This document shows, piece after piece, positions 1-5,387 of a DNA stretch of 5,387 nt. The DNA is from Clostridiaceae bacterium. GTDB lineage: Bacteria; Bacillota; Clostridia; DSM-8532. Below the pieces are notes generated by a model that was given only the letters and a program-made list of their open reading frames with translations, did not search any database and had not been told where the DNA came from. Position 1 is the stretch's first letter. Each line of letters begins with the position of its first letter. Where the stretch lies: positions 1 to 5,387 of the forward strand of contig JANYKF010000080.1 of the NCBI GenBank assembly GCA_025361665.1, given 5' to 3'. Both the position numbers and the translations under genes were made by a program.

Positions 1-653
1 TCGGCGAGGAAGTAGGTCTCGAACCCCCGCGCCCCACCCGGATCCTTCCATCCCGGATTGGCGGCGTTGACATGGATGCTGACGAACAGGGTTGCATCCG
101 CATCGTTGGCCATGGCAGTCCGCATGTCCAAATCCGCTTGGACCTTTTGAGCCAGAGCCTTGTCCGACTCCCGCGTGAGGAGGACCGGGATGCCTTCGGA
201 CTCCAGCCTGACTCTGCAATACTGCGCGATGGCCAGTGTGATGTCTTTTTCCAGCACCTCTGGTCCTTCGGGAGATACGGTTCCGGGATCCCTGCCCCCA
301 TGCCCGGCGTCCAGCACGACAAGGAGCTCCTTCCAGGCATACCCGGCCGGAGCTGCCGCCAAAACCGGTGACGTGTCAGACGATCGTTCCGGTGACGGCT
401 CCGGAGACGGAGCAGCTGTTTCTGTTGGGGGTTGGATGGGCACTGCAGCCGATGAGACGGCAAACTGGGCAGCCACCCTTTTCAGGGAGCCTGCCATCAC
501 CAGAACGAACAAACCGAGGAAGATAATCAGCGCGATCCGCCCGAAAAACCGATTGGGCTTTCGCAGCCGGAATCCTTGCCCTGTCCCCGTATGCGCATGC
601 GGCCGGGCATCTGCTGCCCGAGTGCCGTTTTCTCTTTTGTCGCCCTCACTCAT
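1..653 (-). CDS. N-acetylmuramoyl-L-alanine amidase (Amidase_3 family), membrane-anchored, C-terminus outside the window
   Basis: Zinc hydrolase that cuts the amide bond between N-acetylmuramic acid and the stem peptide of peptidoglycan, acting outside the cytoplasmic membrane. The visible 217 residues are: a basic, polar N-terminus (1-38); one hydrophobic segment (about 39-57) that should be a membrane anchor or uncleaved signal; a Pro/Ser/Thr/Ala-rich linker (about 72-103); then the start of the catalytic domain. Seen there are VVLDAGHGG (112-120, zinc ligand His118), LEKD with the likely ligand Glu135, LLTRESD (158-164) and FVSIHVNA (190-197, ligand His194). The catalytic Glu expected near the C-terminus is off the left edge. 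The ATG at 653-651 is the first start after an in-frame TAG at 656-654; a GGAG at 665-668 lies 11 nt upstream, slightly far. Architecture resembles CwlD/AmiC-type enzymes, but the long linker and missing end prevent a gene name. A role in sporulation, growth or cell separation cannot be told from here. Confidence 0.93.
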   Translation of the reverse strand, partial: MSEGDKRENGTRAADARPHAHTGTGQGFRLRKPNRFFGRIALIIFLGLFVLVMAGSLKRVAAQFAVSSAAVPIQPPTETAAPSPEPSPERSSDTSPVLAAAPAGYAWKELLVVLDAGHGGRDPGTVSPEGPEVLEKDITLAIAQYCRVRLESEGIPVLLTRESDKALAQKVQADLDMRTAMANDADATLFVSIHVNAANPGWKDPGGARGFETYFLA

Positions 654-706
654 CTATCGCATGTCTCCACGAATCAAAGTTCCTGTTCAATGGGCACTTC
701 GCTATC

Positions 707-735
707 ATTATACGATACCTCGCTGCAAATGGCCA
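707..735 (-). promoter_or_regulatory. Sigma-A-type promoter for the amidase gene
   Basis: Reading the minus strand, a perfect TATAAT (712-707) follows a 17-nt spacer from TGGCCA (735-730), which matches the TTGACA consensus at four of six bases. Transcription should begin near position 700, leaving a leader of about 45-50 nt before the amidase ATG at 653. The -10 box is convincing and the -35 box is weak. Inferred from sequence only. Confidence 0.6.
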
Positions 736-803
736 TCGGGAAGCGCCTTGAGAACTACAACGTGAGAACAAGGTGAAAACAACAGCCCCGCGAACGCCAC
801 GCA

Positions 804-920
804 CCGCAAAAACATGCCGCGAAAACACGTAGCGAAAACATGCCGCAAAAACACGCCGCAAAAACACGCCGCGAAAACATGCCGCAAAAACACGCCGCGA
901 AAACATACCGCGAAAACATG
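804..920. repeat. Tandem array of nine 13-bp units between two divergent promoters
   Basis: Nine contiguous 13-bp units start at 804, 817, 830, 843, 856, 869, 882, 895 and 908 with no slippage in register. The consensus is CCGC(G/A)AAAACA(T/C)G. Variation is almost confined to position 5 (G or A) and position 12 (T or C); the exceptions are TA for the first two bases of unit 3 and a final A in unit 8. A degenerate relative with an insertion (starting CCGCGAACG) lies at 788-801. The array fills most of the gap between the amidase promoter (-35 at 730-735) and the rpsT promoter (-35 at 922-927) and stops one base before the latter. It contains no obvious inverted repeat, so it does not look like a hairpin element. 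It may be a simple minisatellite or a multi-copy protein-binding site; the sequence does not decide. Confidence 0.95.
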
Positions 921-921
921 C

Positions 922-950
922 TTGCATGAAGAACCGCTCTGTGCTATGAT
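922..950 (+). promoter_or_regulatory. Promoter for rpsT with extended -10
   Basis: TTGCAT (922-927) is followed by a 17-nt spacer and TATGAT (945-950). TG at 942-943, one base ahead of the -10 box, gives an extended -10 (TGnTATGAT), which would compensate for the poor second half of the -35 box. Transcription should start near 957, giving a leader of about 30 nt that carries the ribosome binding site. The tandem repeat ends immediately upstream of the -35 box. Confidence 0.65.
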
Positions 951-972
951 TCTATGTGCTGACTACAGACTC

Positions 973-981
973 AGGAGGTGA
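973..981 (+). promoter_or_regulatory. Strong ribosome binding site that sets the rpsT start
   Basis: AGGAGGTGA is a nine-base match to the Shine-Dalgarno consensus. It ends five bases before the GTG at 987; measured from AGGAGG the spacing is 8 nt, which is optimal. The other in-frame GTG (978-980) lies inside this site and so cannot be the start. This fixes the S20 N-terminus as M-P-N-I-K. Confidence 0.9.
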
Positions 982-986
982 AGAAC

Positions 987-1247
987 GTGCCGAATATCAA
1001 ATCATCCATGAAACGGGTAAAAGTCACGAAGGCCAAGCATGATCAAAACCGCATGAAGAAATCCGCATTGAAGAGCACATTGCGCACTTATCGCGAAGCG
1101 ATTGCATCCAGCACCCCGACCTCGCCGGAACTTCTCCAGGAAACCATCCGCAAGGTGGATCAGGCTGCCAGCCGGAACATCATCCACAAGAACGCAGCTT
1201 CCAGGAAGAAATCCCAGCTCATGAAGGCATTCAACGCCGCCAAGTGA
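987..1247 (+). CDS. rpsT: 30S ribosomal protein S20 (GTG start)
   Basis: Small, basic primary-binding protein of the 30S subunit, which binds 16S rRNA early in assembly. The 86-residue product starts MPNIKSSMKRVKVTKAKHDQ and has the family's features: the PNIKS-KR N-terminus, the N-R-KKSALKSTLRTY block (about residues 21-36), and the C-terminal HKNAASRKKSQLMKAFN (about 68-84). Length is typical for S20. An in-frame GTG nine bases earlier would add three residues but lies within the Shine-Dalgarno, so GTG 987 is chosen. The gene stands alone: own promoter upstream, hairpin terminator 37 nt downstream. It diverges from the amidase gene and converges on the foldase gene. In Escherichia coli S20 limits its own translation and begins with a rare UUG; the non-AUG start here allows something similar, but that is inference. 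Confidence 0.97.
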   Translation: MPNIKSSMKRVKVTKAKHDQNRMKKSALKSTLRTYREAIASSTPTSPELLQETIRKVDQAASRNIIHKNAASRKKSQLMKAFNAAK

Positions 1248-1284
1248 AGGTTGCACGTAATTCGATCCGGTGAACAGGTATGGC

Positions 1285-1312
1285 AAAAACGTACAGCGAT
1301 GTGCGTTTTTTT
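1285..1312 (+). terminator. Rho-independent terminator of rpsT
   Basis: An 11-bp stem pairs AAAAACGTACA (1285-1295) with TGTGCGTTTTT (1300-1310), with one G-U pair, closed by a GCGA loop of the stable GNRA type. A run of seven T (1306-1312) follows on the plus strand. The A-tract on the left arm could also give some termination for transcripts arriving from the right on the minus strand. Confidence 0.8.
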
Positions 1313-1330
1313 GTTATCGTCCGAACGAAC

Positions 1331-1375
1331 AGGGGCTGTCTCCGCATCATTTTCATGATTTTCGAGACAGCCCCT
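1331..1375 (-). terminator. Long hairpin between convergent genes, probable terminator of the foldase gene
   Basis: AGGGGCTGTCTC (1331-1342) and GAGACAGCCCCT (1364-1375) form a perfect 12-bp inverted repeat. Inside it ATCAT (1346-1350) and ATGAT (1355-1359) can add an upper 5-bp stem with a TTTC loop. It begins 33 nt past the foldase stop codon on the minus strand. The sequence after the stem on that strand (TGTTCGTTCGG) has only scattered T, so the U-run is weak; the A-rich side of the rpsT terminator lies further on and may complete termination. It could also act on rpsT read-through. Confidence 0.55.
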
Positions 1376-1408
1376 TCTGCTTCAATCACAATGGCAAGGA
1401 GAGAATAC

Positions 1409-2575
1409 TCACTTCACCGTGAATTTCTCGAACACCTTGTTGTTCAGGACGACGTTGTATTTCGTGTCTTTCATCCATCCGTCCAATGCGGCGGTGTAAT
1501 AATCCTCGCGCGCCTTCGCCGACATGTCCGTGCGCATCGTTTCCTTCACATCGGCAAAGCCTGTCCTGCTTTCCATGCGGGCCACGAAAAGACCGTACGT
1601 CGTATCGAGCAGTTTCGTGTCTCCCGGCTTGGCAGCGAATGCCCAGTCGATGATCTCGGGCTCATATGGCTGCATGGAGTAGGACAGCACCTGCAGGCCG
1701 CCATCGTCCTTCGCGGTGGTGGATTCCGACTGTTCCTTGGCAAGCGTGGCCATGTCGGTTCCAGCCGTCAGTTTTGCAAGCAAATCTTCCGCTTTTTTCT
1801 TCTTGTCCGCCAAGGCGGCGGCATCAAGGGCGGTACCGTCTTCCTTCGTCTTCTTCAGGTAGATCAGGCGGGCATTCACCTTGTCATATTGCTTCGGATC
1901 CTTGTCGTATGCCGCTTTGAGGGTTTCATCCGCGATGGCCGCGGGTTTGTAGTTGTCCGCCATGTACTTGGTCTTGAATGTGTCGATGAGATAATAGTTC
2001 TGCAGGATATCGGTATACCGGCTCTCGGTGAGCCCCATGCCCGTCAGGTTTGTCGCGAAGACATCTGCGCCCTGGCTCTGCTTGATGCCGTCGATATAGG
2101 ATTTCGCCTGGGTTTTGATGTTGTCGTCCACCACCAGCCCGGCGCCTTTCGCTTTCTGGAGCTGGATGGCATATTCCTTCGCATTGTCGAGTGCGGCATT
2201 TTTCACGCTGAGGATGGGGTTCTGCCCTTCCACTGCGCTCTTGGACCAGAAAGCCTGGCGCTCCGCCTCGGTCTTTCCCGTCAACCCCTCCCGCGTTTCC
2301 ACGACATTCTGCTGCAGTCTCAGGAAATAGCTGTATTCCTCGTTCAGGATGCGCCTGCCATCCACTTTTGCCACGTAACCCTGGCTGTCATTGTAAAACC
2401 AGGTGGCGCCGATGGTCAGGAGGATAACCGCAAGAACGGCCAGGAGGACATATCGGGCCAATGGCGAGAGGAGGGGCTCCTTCTTCTTCCCTGTCCGTTC
2501 AAACTTTTCCCCGAGCCGCGACTCGCGCCTTGCGATGCGGCGGGCATCCCGTCCGGTCCCATGCTTCGTGCTCAT
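1409..2575 (-). CDS. Membrane-anchored foldase, SurA-N/parvulin-like (PrsA/PpiD type)
   Basis: Predicted to help fold proteins after export, on the outer face of the membrane. The 388-residue product has a basic cytoplasmic N-terminus (1-40), one membrane segment (about 41-61, RYVLLAVLAVILLTIGATWF), a SurA-N-like chaperone region beginning with VAKVDGRRILNEEY (68-81) and running to about 205, and a parvulin-like domain at about 233-337. Family marks there are the helix ending AGTDMATLAKEQSES (271-285), DGGLQVLSYS (291-300) and the closing YGLFVARMESR (327-337). The usual His-Ile-Leu motif at the start of the domain is RLIYL (236-240), and the late GxHII is GLFVA, so isomerase activity is doubtful. 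There is no lipobox Cys, unlike Bacillus PrsA. ATG 2575 is chosen because AAGGTGG lies 8 nt upstream and the tail from there starts with a normal basic segment; an upstream ATG at 2734 overlaps a -10 box. It follows mfd by 175 bp. Confidence 0.88.
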   Translation of the reverse strand: MSTKHGTGRDARRIARRESRLGEKFERTGKKKEPLLSPLARYVLLAVLAVILLTIGATWFYNDSQGYVAKVDGRRILNEEYSYFLRLQQNVVETREGLTGKTEAERQAFWSKSAVEGQNPILSVKNAALDNAKEYAIQLQKAKGAGLVVDDNIKTQAKSYIDGIKQSQGADVFATNLTGMGLTESRYTDILQNYYLIDTFKTKYMADNYKPAAIADETLKAAYDKDPKQYDKVNARLIYLKKTKEDGTALDAAALADKKKKAEDLLAKLTAGTDMATLAKEQSESTTAKDDGGLQVLSYSMQPYEPEIIDWAFAAKPGDTKLLDTTYGLFVARMESRTGFADVKETMRTDMSAKAREDYYTAALDGWMKDTKYNVVLNNKVFEKFTVK

Positions 2576-2644
2576 TGCTTCAACCACCTTCAAAAGGGCG
2601 TTTTCCGGTCTATGAACCAGTTGCCATACACCCGCACTGTAACG

Positions 2645-2666
2645 TTCCATCATATGGAAATGATGG
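2645..2666. repeat. Two overlapping inverted repeats in the foldase leader
   Basis: TTCCAT/ATGGAA (2645-2650 and 2654-2659, 3-nt loop) overlaps CCATCAT/ATGATGG (2647-2653 and 2660-2666, 6-nt loop). The two hairpins share bases and cannot form at once. They sit about 70-90 nt before the foldase ATG, inside the leader that the promoter at 2733-2762 would produce. No T-run follows on the minus strand, so this is not a plain terminator; an operator or RNA switch element is possible, as is chance. Confidence 0.4.
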
Positions 2667-2732
2667 CAAGGAAAGGACTGCAGGCGACAAGGAACCGATT
2701 CCTGACTTGCCGGATCGGCCCGGATAAACTTC

Positions 2733-2762
2733 ATTATAATGCAAAGCTGCTCAGGACTTCAA
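2733..2762 (-). promoter_or_regulatory. Likely internal promoter for the foldase gene, overlapping the end of mfd
   Basis: On the minus strand TTGAAG (2762-2757) is followed by an 18-nt spacer and a perfect TATAAT (2738-2733). The -35 box lies in the last codons of mfd and the -10 box just past its stop. Transcription would begin near 2726, giving a leader of about 150 nt before the foldase ATG, which is long enough for leader-based control. Confidence 0.55.
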
Positions 2763-5387
2763 TTTCTGCAGCCCCTGTAATAGAATCTTAATATTGGCGA
2801 GGCGGACATCCGGGCCTTCATCCCGGACACGCAGGGACAGGCAGGGATGGCGGCCGGCAGAGAACAGCAGCCGGCCCTTCCACAGCCTCATCAATTCGCC
2901 AATCCCTTCAAGCGGGAGGGTGAATCCTTCCGCGAAGGCCATCGCAACCAGTTCGCCCCGGTCCTTTACCGTTGCGAGTCCGCAGGAGACAGCCAGGTTG
3001 CGGATAAAGGCAATGTCTAGAAGCCGGATTGTCTCCGCGGGAATTTCGCCGTACCGGTCCAGCAGCTCATCCCGGACGTCCGAAAGGTCCCCCTCCGTCC
3101 GAATGACGGCAATCGTCTTATACATGTCGATGCGCTGATCCTCAACGGGGATGTAGGTGCTGTCCAGATAGGCGCTGGCTGGAAACTCCACGGTCACATC
3201 GTTGACGCTGTGGACGGGATCATGGCCCTGCAGTTCCGCGACAGCCTCATCCAGCAGACGAAGATACATGTCATAGCCGACCGTCTCCAGATGACCATGC
3301 TGTTCGGCCCCGAGCAGGTTTCCCGCACCGCGGATCTGCAGGTCGCGCATGGCGATTTTGAAGCCGGATCCGAATTCCGTGAATTCCCTGATGGCCTTCA
3401 GGCGCTTTTCCGCCACTTCGTTGAGCACCTTGTCCTGCCGGTATGTCAGATAGGCATAGGCAAGACGGTTTGAGCGTCCCACCCGTCCCCGCAGCTGATA
3501 GAGCTGCGCCAGGCCAAGGCGGTCCGAGTCCTCGACGAGGATGGTGTTCACGTTGGGCATGTCGATGCCTGATTCGATGATGGTGGTGCAGACCAGGACG
3601 TCCAGCTCCTTCTCCTGGAAGGCGTTGATGACCCGCTCCAAATCCCGCTCCCCCATCTGGCCATGCGCGAAGCCCACCCGCGCTTCGGGCGCGAGCGCCT
3701 GGATGGCATGGACCCTGGACTGGATGCCGCGCACGCGGTTGAACAGGTAGAACACCTGGCCTGCCCGCGCCATTTCCCGAGCGATGGCGTCCCGGATGAT
3801 TTCATCGCGGTATTCAAGCACGTAGGTCTGCACCGGATACCTTTCCAACGGCGGATCTTCGATCGTGCTGATTTCCCGGATGCCGGACAGGGACATGTTC
3901 AGCGTGCGCGGAATCGGCGTGGCCGACAACGTCAGCAAATCCACGTTCGGATACCGCAGCTTGATGGCTTCCTTGTGCTCGACGCCGAACCGCTGCTCCT
4001 CATCGATGATCAGCAGGCCCAGATCCTTGAACTGGACGGTTTCCGACAGAATCATATGGGTGCCGACCAGCACGTCCGCCCGGCCCGAACGCAGATCCCG
4101 CAGCACCTGGCGGTGTTCGGCGTCGGTTCTGAAGCGGCTGAGCATCTCCACCCGGACGGGAAATCCCGAAAAGCGCTTGAAGAAATTGTCATAGTGCTGC
4201 GCCGCCAGGACGGTGGTGGGAACAAGGAACGCCACCTGCTTTCCATCCATGACCGCCTTGAATACGGCGCGCAGAGCCACTTCCGTCTTTCCGTAGCCCA
4301 CGTCGCCGCAAAGCAGGCGGTCCATGACGGTCGCGGATTCCATGTCCCGCTTGATTTCCACGACGCATTTGAGCTGGTCCGGCGTCTCCTCGAACGGGAA
4401 CATGTCTTCGAACTGCCTTTGCCAGGAGGTATCCGGCGAAAAGACATATCCCTGCCGCGCCTGACGCTCCGCCTGGATCTTGATGAGGGAAGCAGCAAGT
4501 TCCTTCAGCGATTCCCGCACGCGGGCTTTCGTCTTGACCCACTCGCCGCCCCCGAGCTTGTTGAGGCGGGGTTCCCGACCCTCCGAACCGATGAATTTCT
4601 GCACCAGGTCCATGCTGGTCGTGGGAATGAACAGCGCGCCATTGTCCTTGTAGCCGATTTTCAGGTAGTCGCGCCGCACGCCTTCCACCACCAGTTGTTC
4701 AAGCCCGACATAGCAGCCGATGCCATGCGTCTGGTGAACCACGAAGTCTCCGGGTTTGAGGTCCGTGAAGGCGGAAATCTTCTGCCCCTGCATCCCCTTC
4801 CGCATCTTCCCTTTGCGTGCGCGTCCGGACTCGATGTCGCTCTCGCAGACGACGGACAGCTTCAGTTCGGGATATTGGAATCCGTTCTGCAGGGCCCCGA
4901 TCGCCACCAGAACGCTCCGACCCCCGAAAGGATCCTGTCCATGGCGGGTGGATGCCGTGTCAAACAGGGAAACAACACCGGCGCCGGCATCGACATCGGC
5001 CCAGATGGCATCCGTCCTCCCCGTGACGTCCGCCCCGGCTTCCGCCAGTTCGCCGTGCAGGCGCTTGGCCCGTTCGGCGGAGGAAGCCAGCACCACGGTA
5101 CGCATGCCGCGTTCGGTCCATTTCAGGATGTCTTCGAAAAGCAGCGCGAGGTGGCCCGCATAGGGAGCCAGGGAAAGCCCGGGCACAGGGAAGGGCCGTG
5201 TGGTTCTTCCCCTCGGGGAGTGCACGGAACCGGCGCCTTCCTCCGCATCGAAAGGGGCGAATGACAGCAGGCGGCTGCCCGATGTTCCGGCCATCAGCGT
5301 TTCGACGTCATGGTGCATCGTGAAGCTGCCGGGCAGCAGCATGCCTTTTTCCGAGAGGGTTTCGCACATCCGGAAATGATCGTCCCG
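2751..5387 (-). CDS. mfd: Transcription-repair coupling factor Mfd, N-terminus outside the window
   Basis: ATP-driven translocase that removes RNA polymerase stalled at DNA damage and recruits UvrA for nucleotide excision repair. The frame is open to the right edge; 878 residues are visible against about 1150 usual, so roughly 270 are missing, including most of the UvrB-like UvrA-binding part. Numbering from the first internal Met (5369): RNA polymerase-interacting CarD-like domain about 203-270 (LKPGDFVVHQTHGIGCYVGL); Walker A GDVGYGKT (355-362); Walker B DEEQ (456-459) followed by RFG; motif III SATPIPRTL (482-490); motif V TTIIESGID (595-603); motif VI QLRGRVGRS (625-633); TRG translocation motif in AMRDLQIRGAGNLLGAEQ (673-690); C-terminal D7 autoregulatory domain about 735-840. 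All helicase residues that I can check are intact. The Met at 5369 is internal, not the start. The foldase gene follows downstream in the same direction, with no terminator seen between them. Confidence 0.98.
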   Translation of the reverse strand, partial: RDDHFRMCETLSEKGMLLPGSFTMHHDVETLMAGTSGSRLLSFAPFDAEEGAGSVHSPRGRTTRPFPVPGLSLAPYAGHLALLFEDILKWTERGMRTVVLASSAERAKRLHGELAEAGADVTGRTDAIWADVDAGAGVVSLFDTASTRHGQDPFGGRSVLVAIGALQNGFQYPELKLSVVCESDIESGRARKGKMRKGMQGQKISAFTDLKPGDFVVHQTHGIGCYVGLEQLVVEGVRRDYLKIGYKDNGALFIPTTSMDLVQKFIGSEGREPRLNKLGGGEWVKTKARVRESLKELAASLIKIQAERQARQGYVFSPDTSWQRQFEDMFPFEETPDQLKCVVEIKRDMESATVMDRLLCGDVGYGKTEVALRAVFKAVMDGKQVAFLVPTTVLAAQHYDNFFKRFSGFPVRVEMLSRFRTDAEHRQVLRDLRSGRADVLVGTHMILSETVQFKDLGLLIIDEEQRFGVEHKEAIKLRYPNVDLLTLSATPIPRTLNMSLSGIREISTIEDPPLERYPVQTYVLEYRDEIIRDAIAREMARAGQVFYLFNRVRGIQSRVHAIQALAPEARVGFAHGQMGERDLERVINAFQEKELDVLVCTTIIESGIDMPNVNTILVEDSDRLGLAQLYQLRGRVGRSNRLAYAYLTYRQDKVLNEVAEKRLKAIREFTEFGSGFKIAMRDLQIRGAGNLLGAEQHGHLETVGYDMYLRLLDEAVAELQGHDPVHSVNDVTVEFPASAYLDSTYIPVEDQRIDMYKTIAVIRTEGDLSDVRDELLDRYGEIPAETIRLLDIAFIRNLAVSCGLATVKDRGELVAMAFAEGFTLPLEGIGELMRLWKGRLLFSAGRHPCLSLRVRDEGPDVRLANIKILLQGLQKLKS

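Noticed and set aside
750..769. GAGAAC direct repeat (750-755 and 764-769) upstream of the amidase promoter
   Set aside because: Only two six-base copies 14 bp apart; this can easily arise by chance and has no supporting context.
72..776. Several plus-strand frames (72-371, 160-765, 576-776) over the amidase region
   Set aside because: They lie opposite the amidase gene, whose zinc motifs are clear on the minus strand, and their products show no family features.
804..920. CRISPR array
   Set aside because: The units are 13 bp and contiguous with no unique spacers, and there are no cas genes in the window.
646..927. A 93-codon minus-strand frame with a Phe/Arg/Ala/Val-rich repetitive product across the tandem array
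   Set aside because: The 13-bp unit has no stop codon in this reading, so the array is open by itself and gives a 13-residue periodic peptide. The frame runs over the amidase promoter and start, and has no ribosome binding site.
2576..2734. A 53-residue N-terminal extension of the foldase from the ATG at 2734
   Set aside because: That ATG overlaps the TATAAT box, has no Shine-Dalgarno, and the added residues do not look like part of a membrane-anchor region. ATG 2575 has AAGGTGG at good spacing.
1280..2791. A 503-codon plus-strand open frame lying fully opposite the foldase gene
   Set aside because: Its codons are in exact register with the foldase codons, so it stays open simply because the sense gene avoids TTA, CTA and TCA. 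It starts within the rpsT terminator region, has no ribosome binding site, and its product resembles no family I know.
3663..5264. A 533-codon plus-strand open frame opposite mfd
   Set aside because: Again codon-aligned with the sense gene, which is a clear, intact mfd. The openness is a codon-usage effect; no ribosome binding site or recognisable motif supports it.

Overview
The window reads as ordinary chromosomal housekeeping DNA from a bacterium, most likely a Bacillota (Firmicutes) of clostridial type. The pointers are the sequence style of the Mfd protein (DEEQRFG helicase motif and a clostridial-looking RNA polymerase-interacting domain), a near-perfect AGGAGGTGA Shine-Dalgarno, sigma-A-type promoters, hairpin-plus-T-run termination, and a membrane-anchored PrsA/SurA-like foldase next to mfd. 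Base composition looks moderately GC-rich by eye. I cannot name a genus.

Layout, left to right. Positions 1-653, minus strand: the first 217 codons of a membrane-anchored N-acetylmuramoyl-L-alanine amidase whose catalytic C-terminus lies off the left edge. Positions 654-986: a divergent intergenic region with a promoter for the amidase (minus strand, 707-735), a nine-copy 13-bp tandem repeat (804-920), a promoter for rpsT (plus strand, 922-950) and a strong ribosome binding site. Positions 987-1247, plus strand: rpsT, ribosomal protein S20, with a GTG start. Positions 1248-1408: a convergent intergenic region with two hairpins, one the rpsT terminator and the other probably serving the gene that comes in from the right. 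Positions 1409-2575, minus strand: a 388-residue membrane-anchored foldase with SurA-N and parvulin-like parts. Positions 2576-2750: a leader with a likely internal promoter and overlapping palindromes. Positions 2751-5387, minus strand: mfd, the transcription-repair coupling factor, running off the right edge without its N-terminal part.

The foldase gene follows mfd in the same direction, with no visible terminator in the 175-bp gap. The two can be co-transcribed, with extra foldase transcripts from the promoter at the end of mfd. rpsT is a stand-alone unit between the amidase (divergent) and the foldase (convergent). The amidase acts on peptidoglycan outside the membrane and the foldase on exported proteins, whereas S20 and Mfd act in the cytoplasm, so no single pathway links the genes.

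I found no mobile element, CRISPR array, tRNA, rRNA or evident new system. The most unusual things are the 13-bp tandem array between two divergent promoters and the loss of typical parvulin active-site residues in the foldase.
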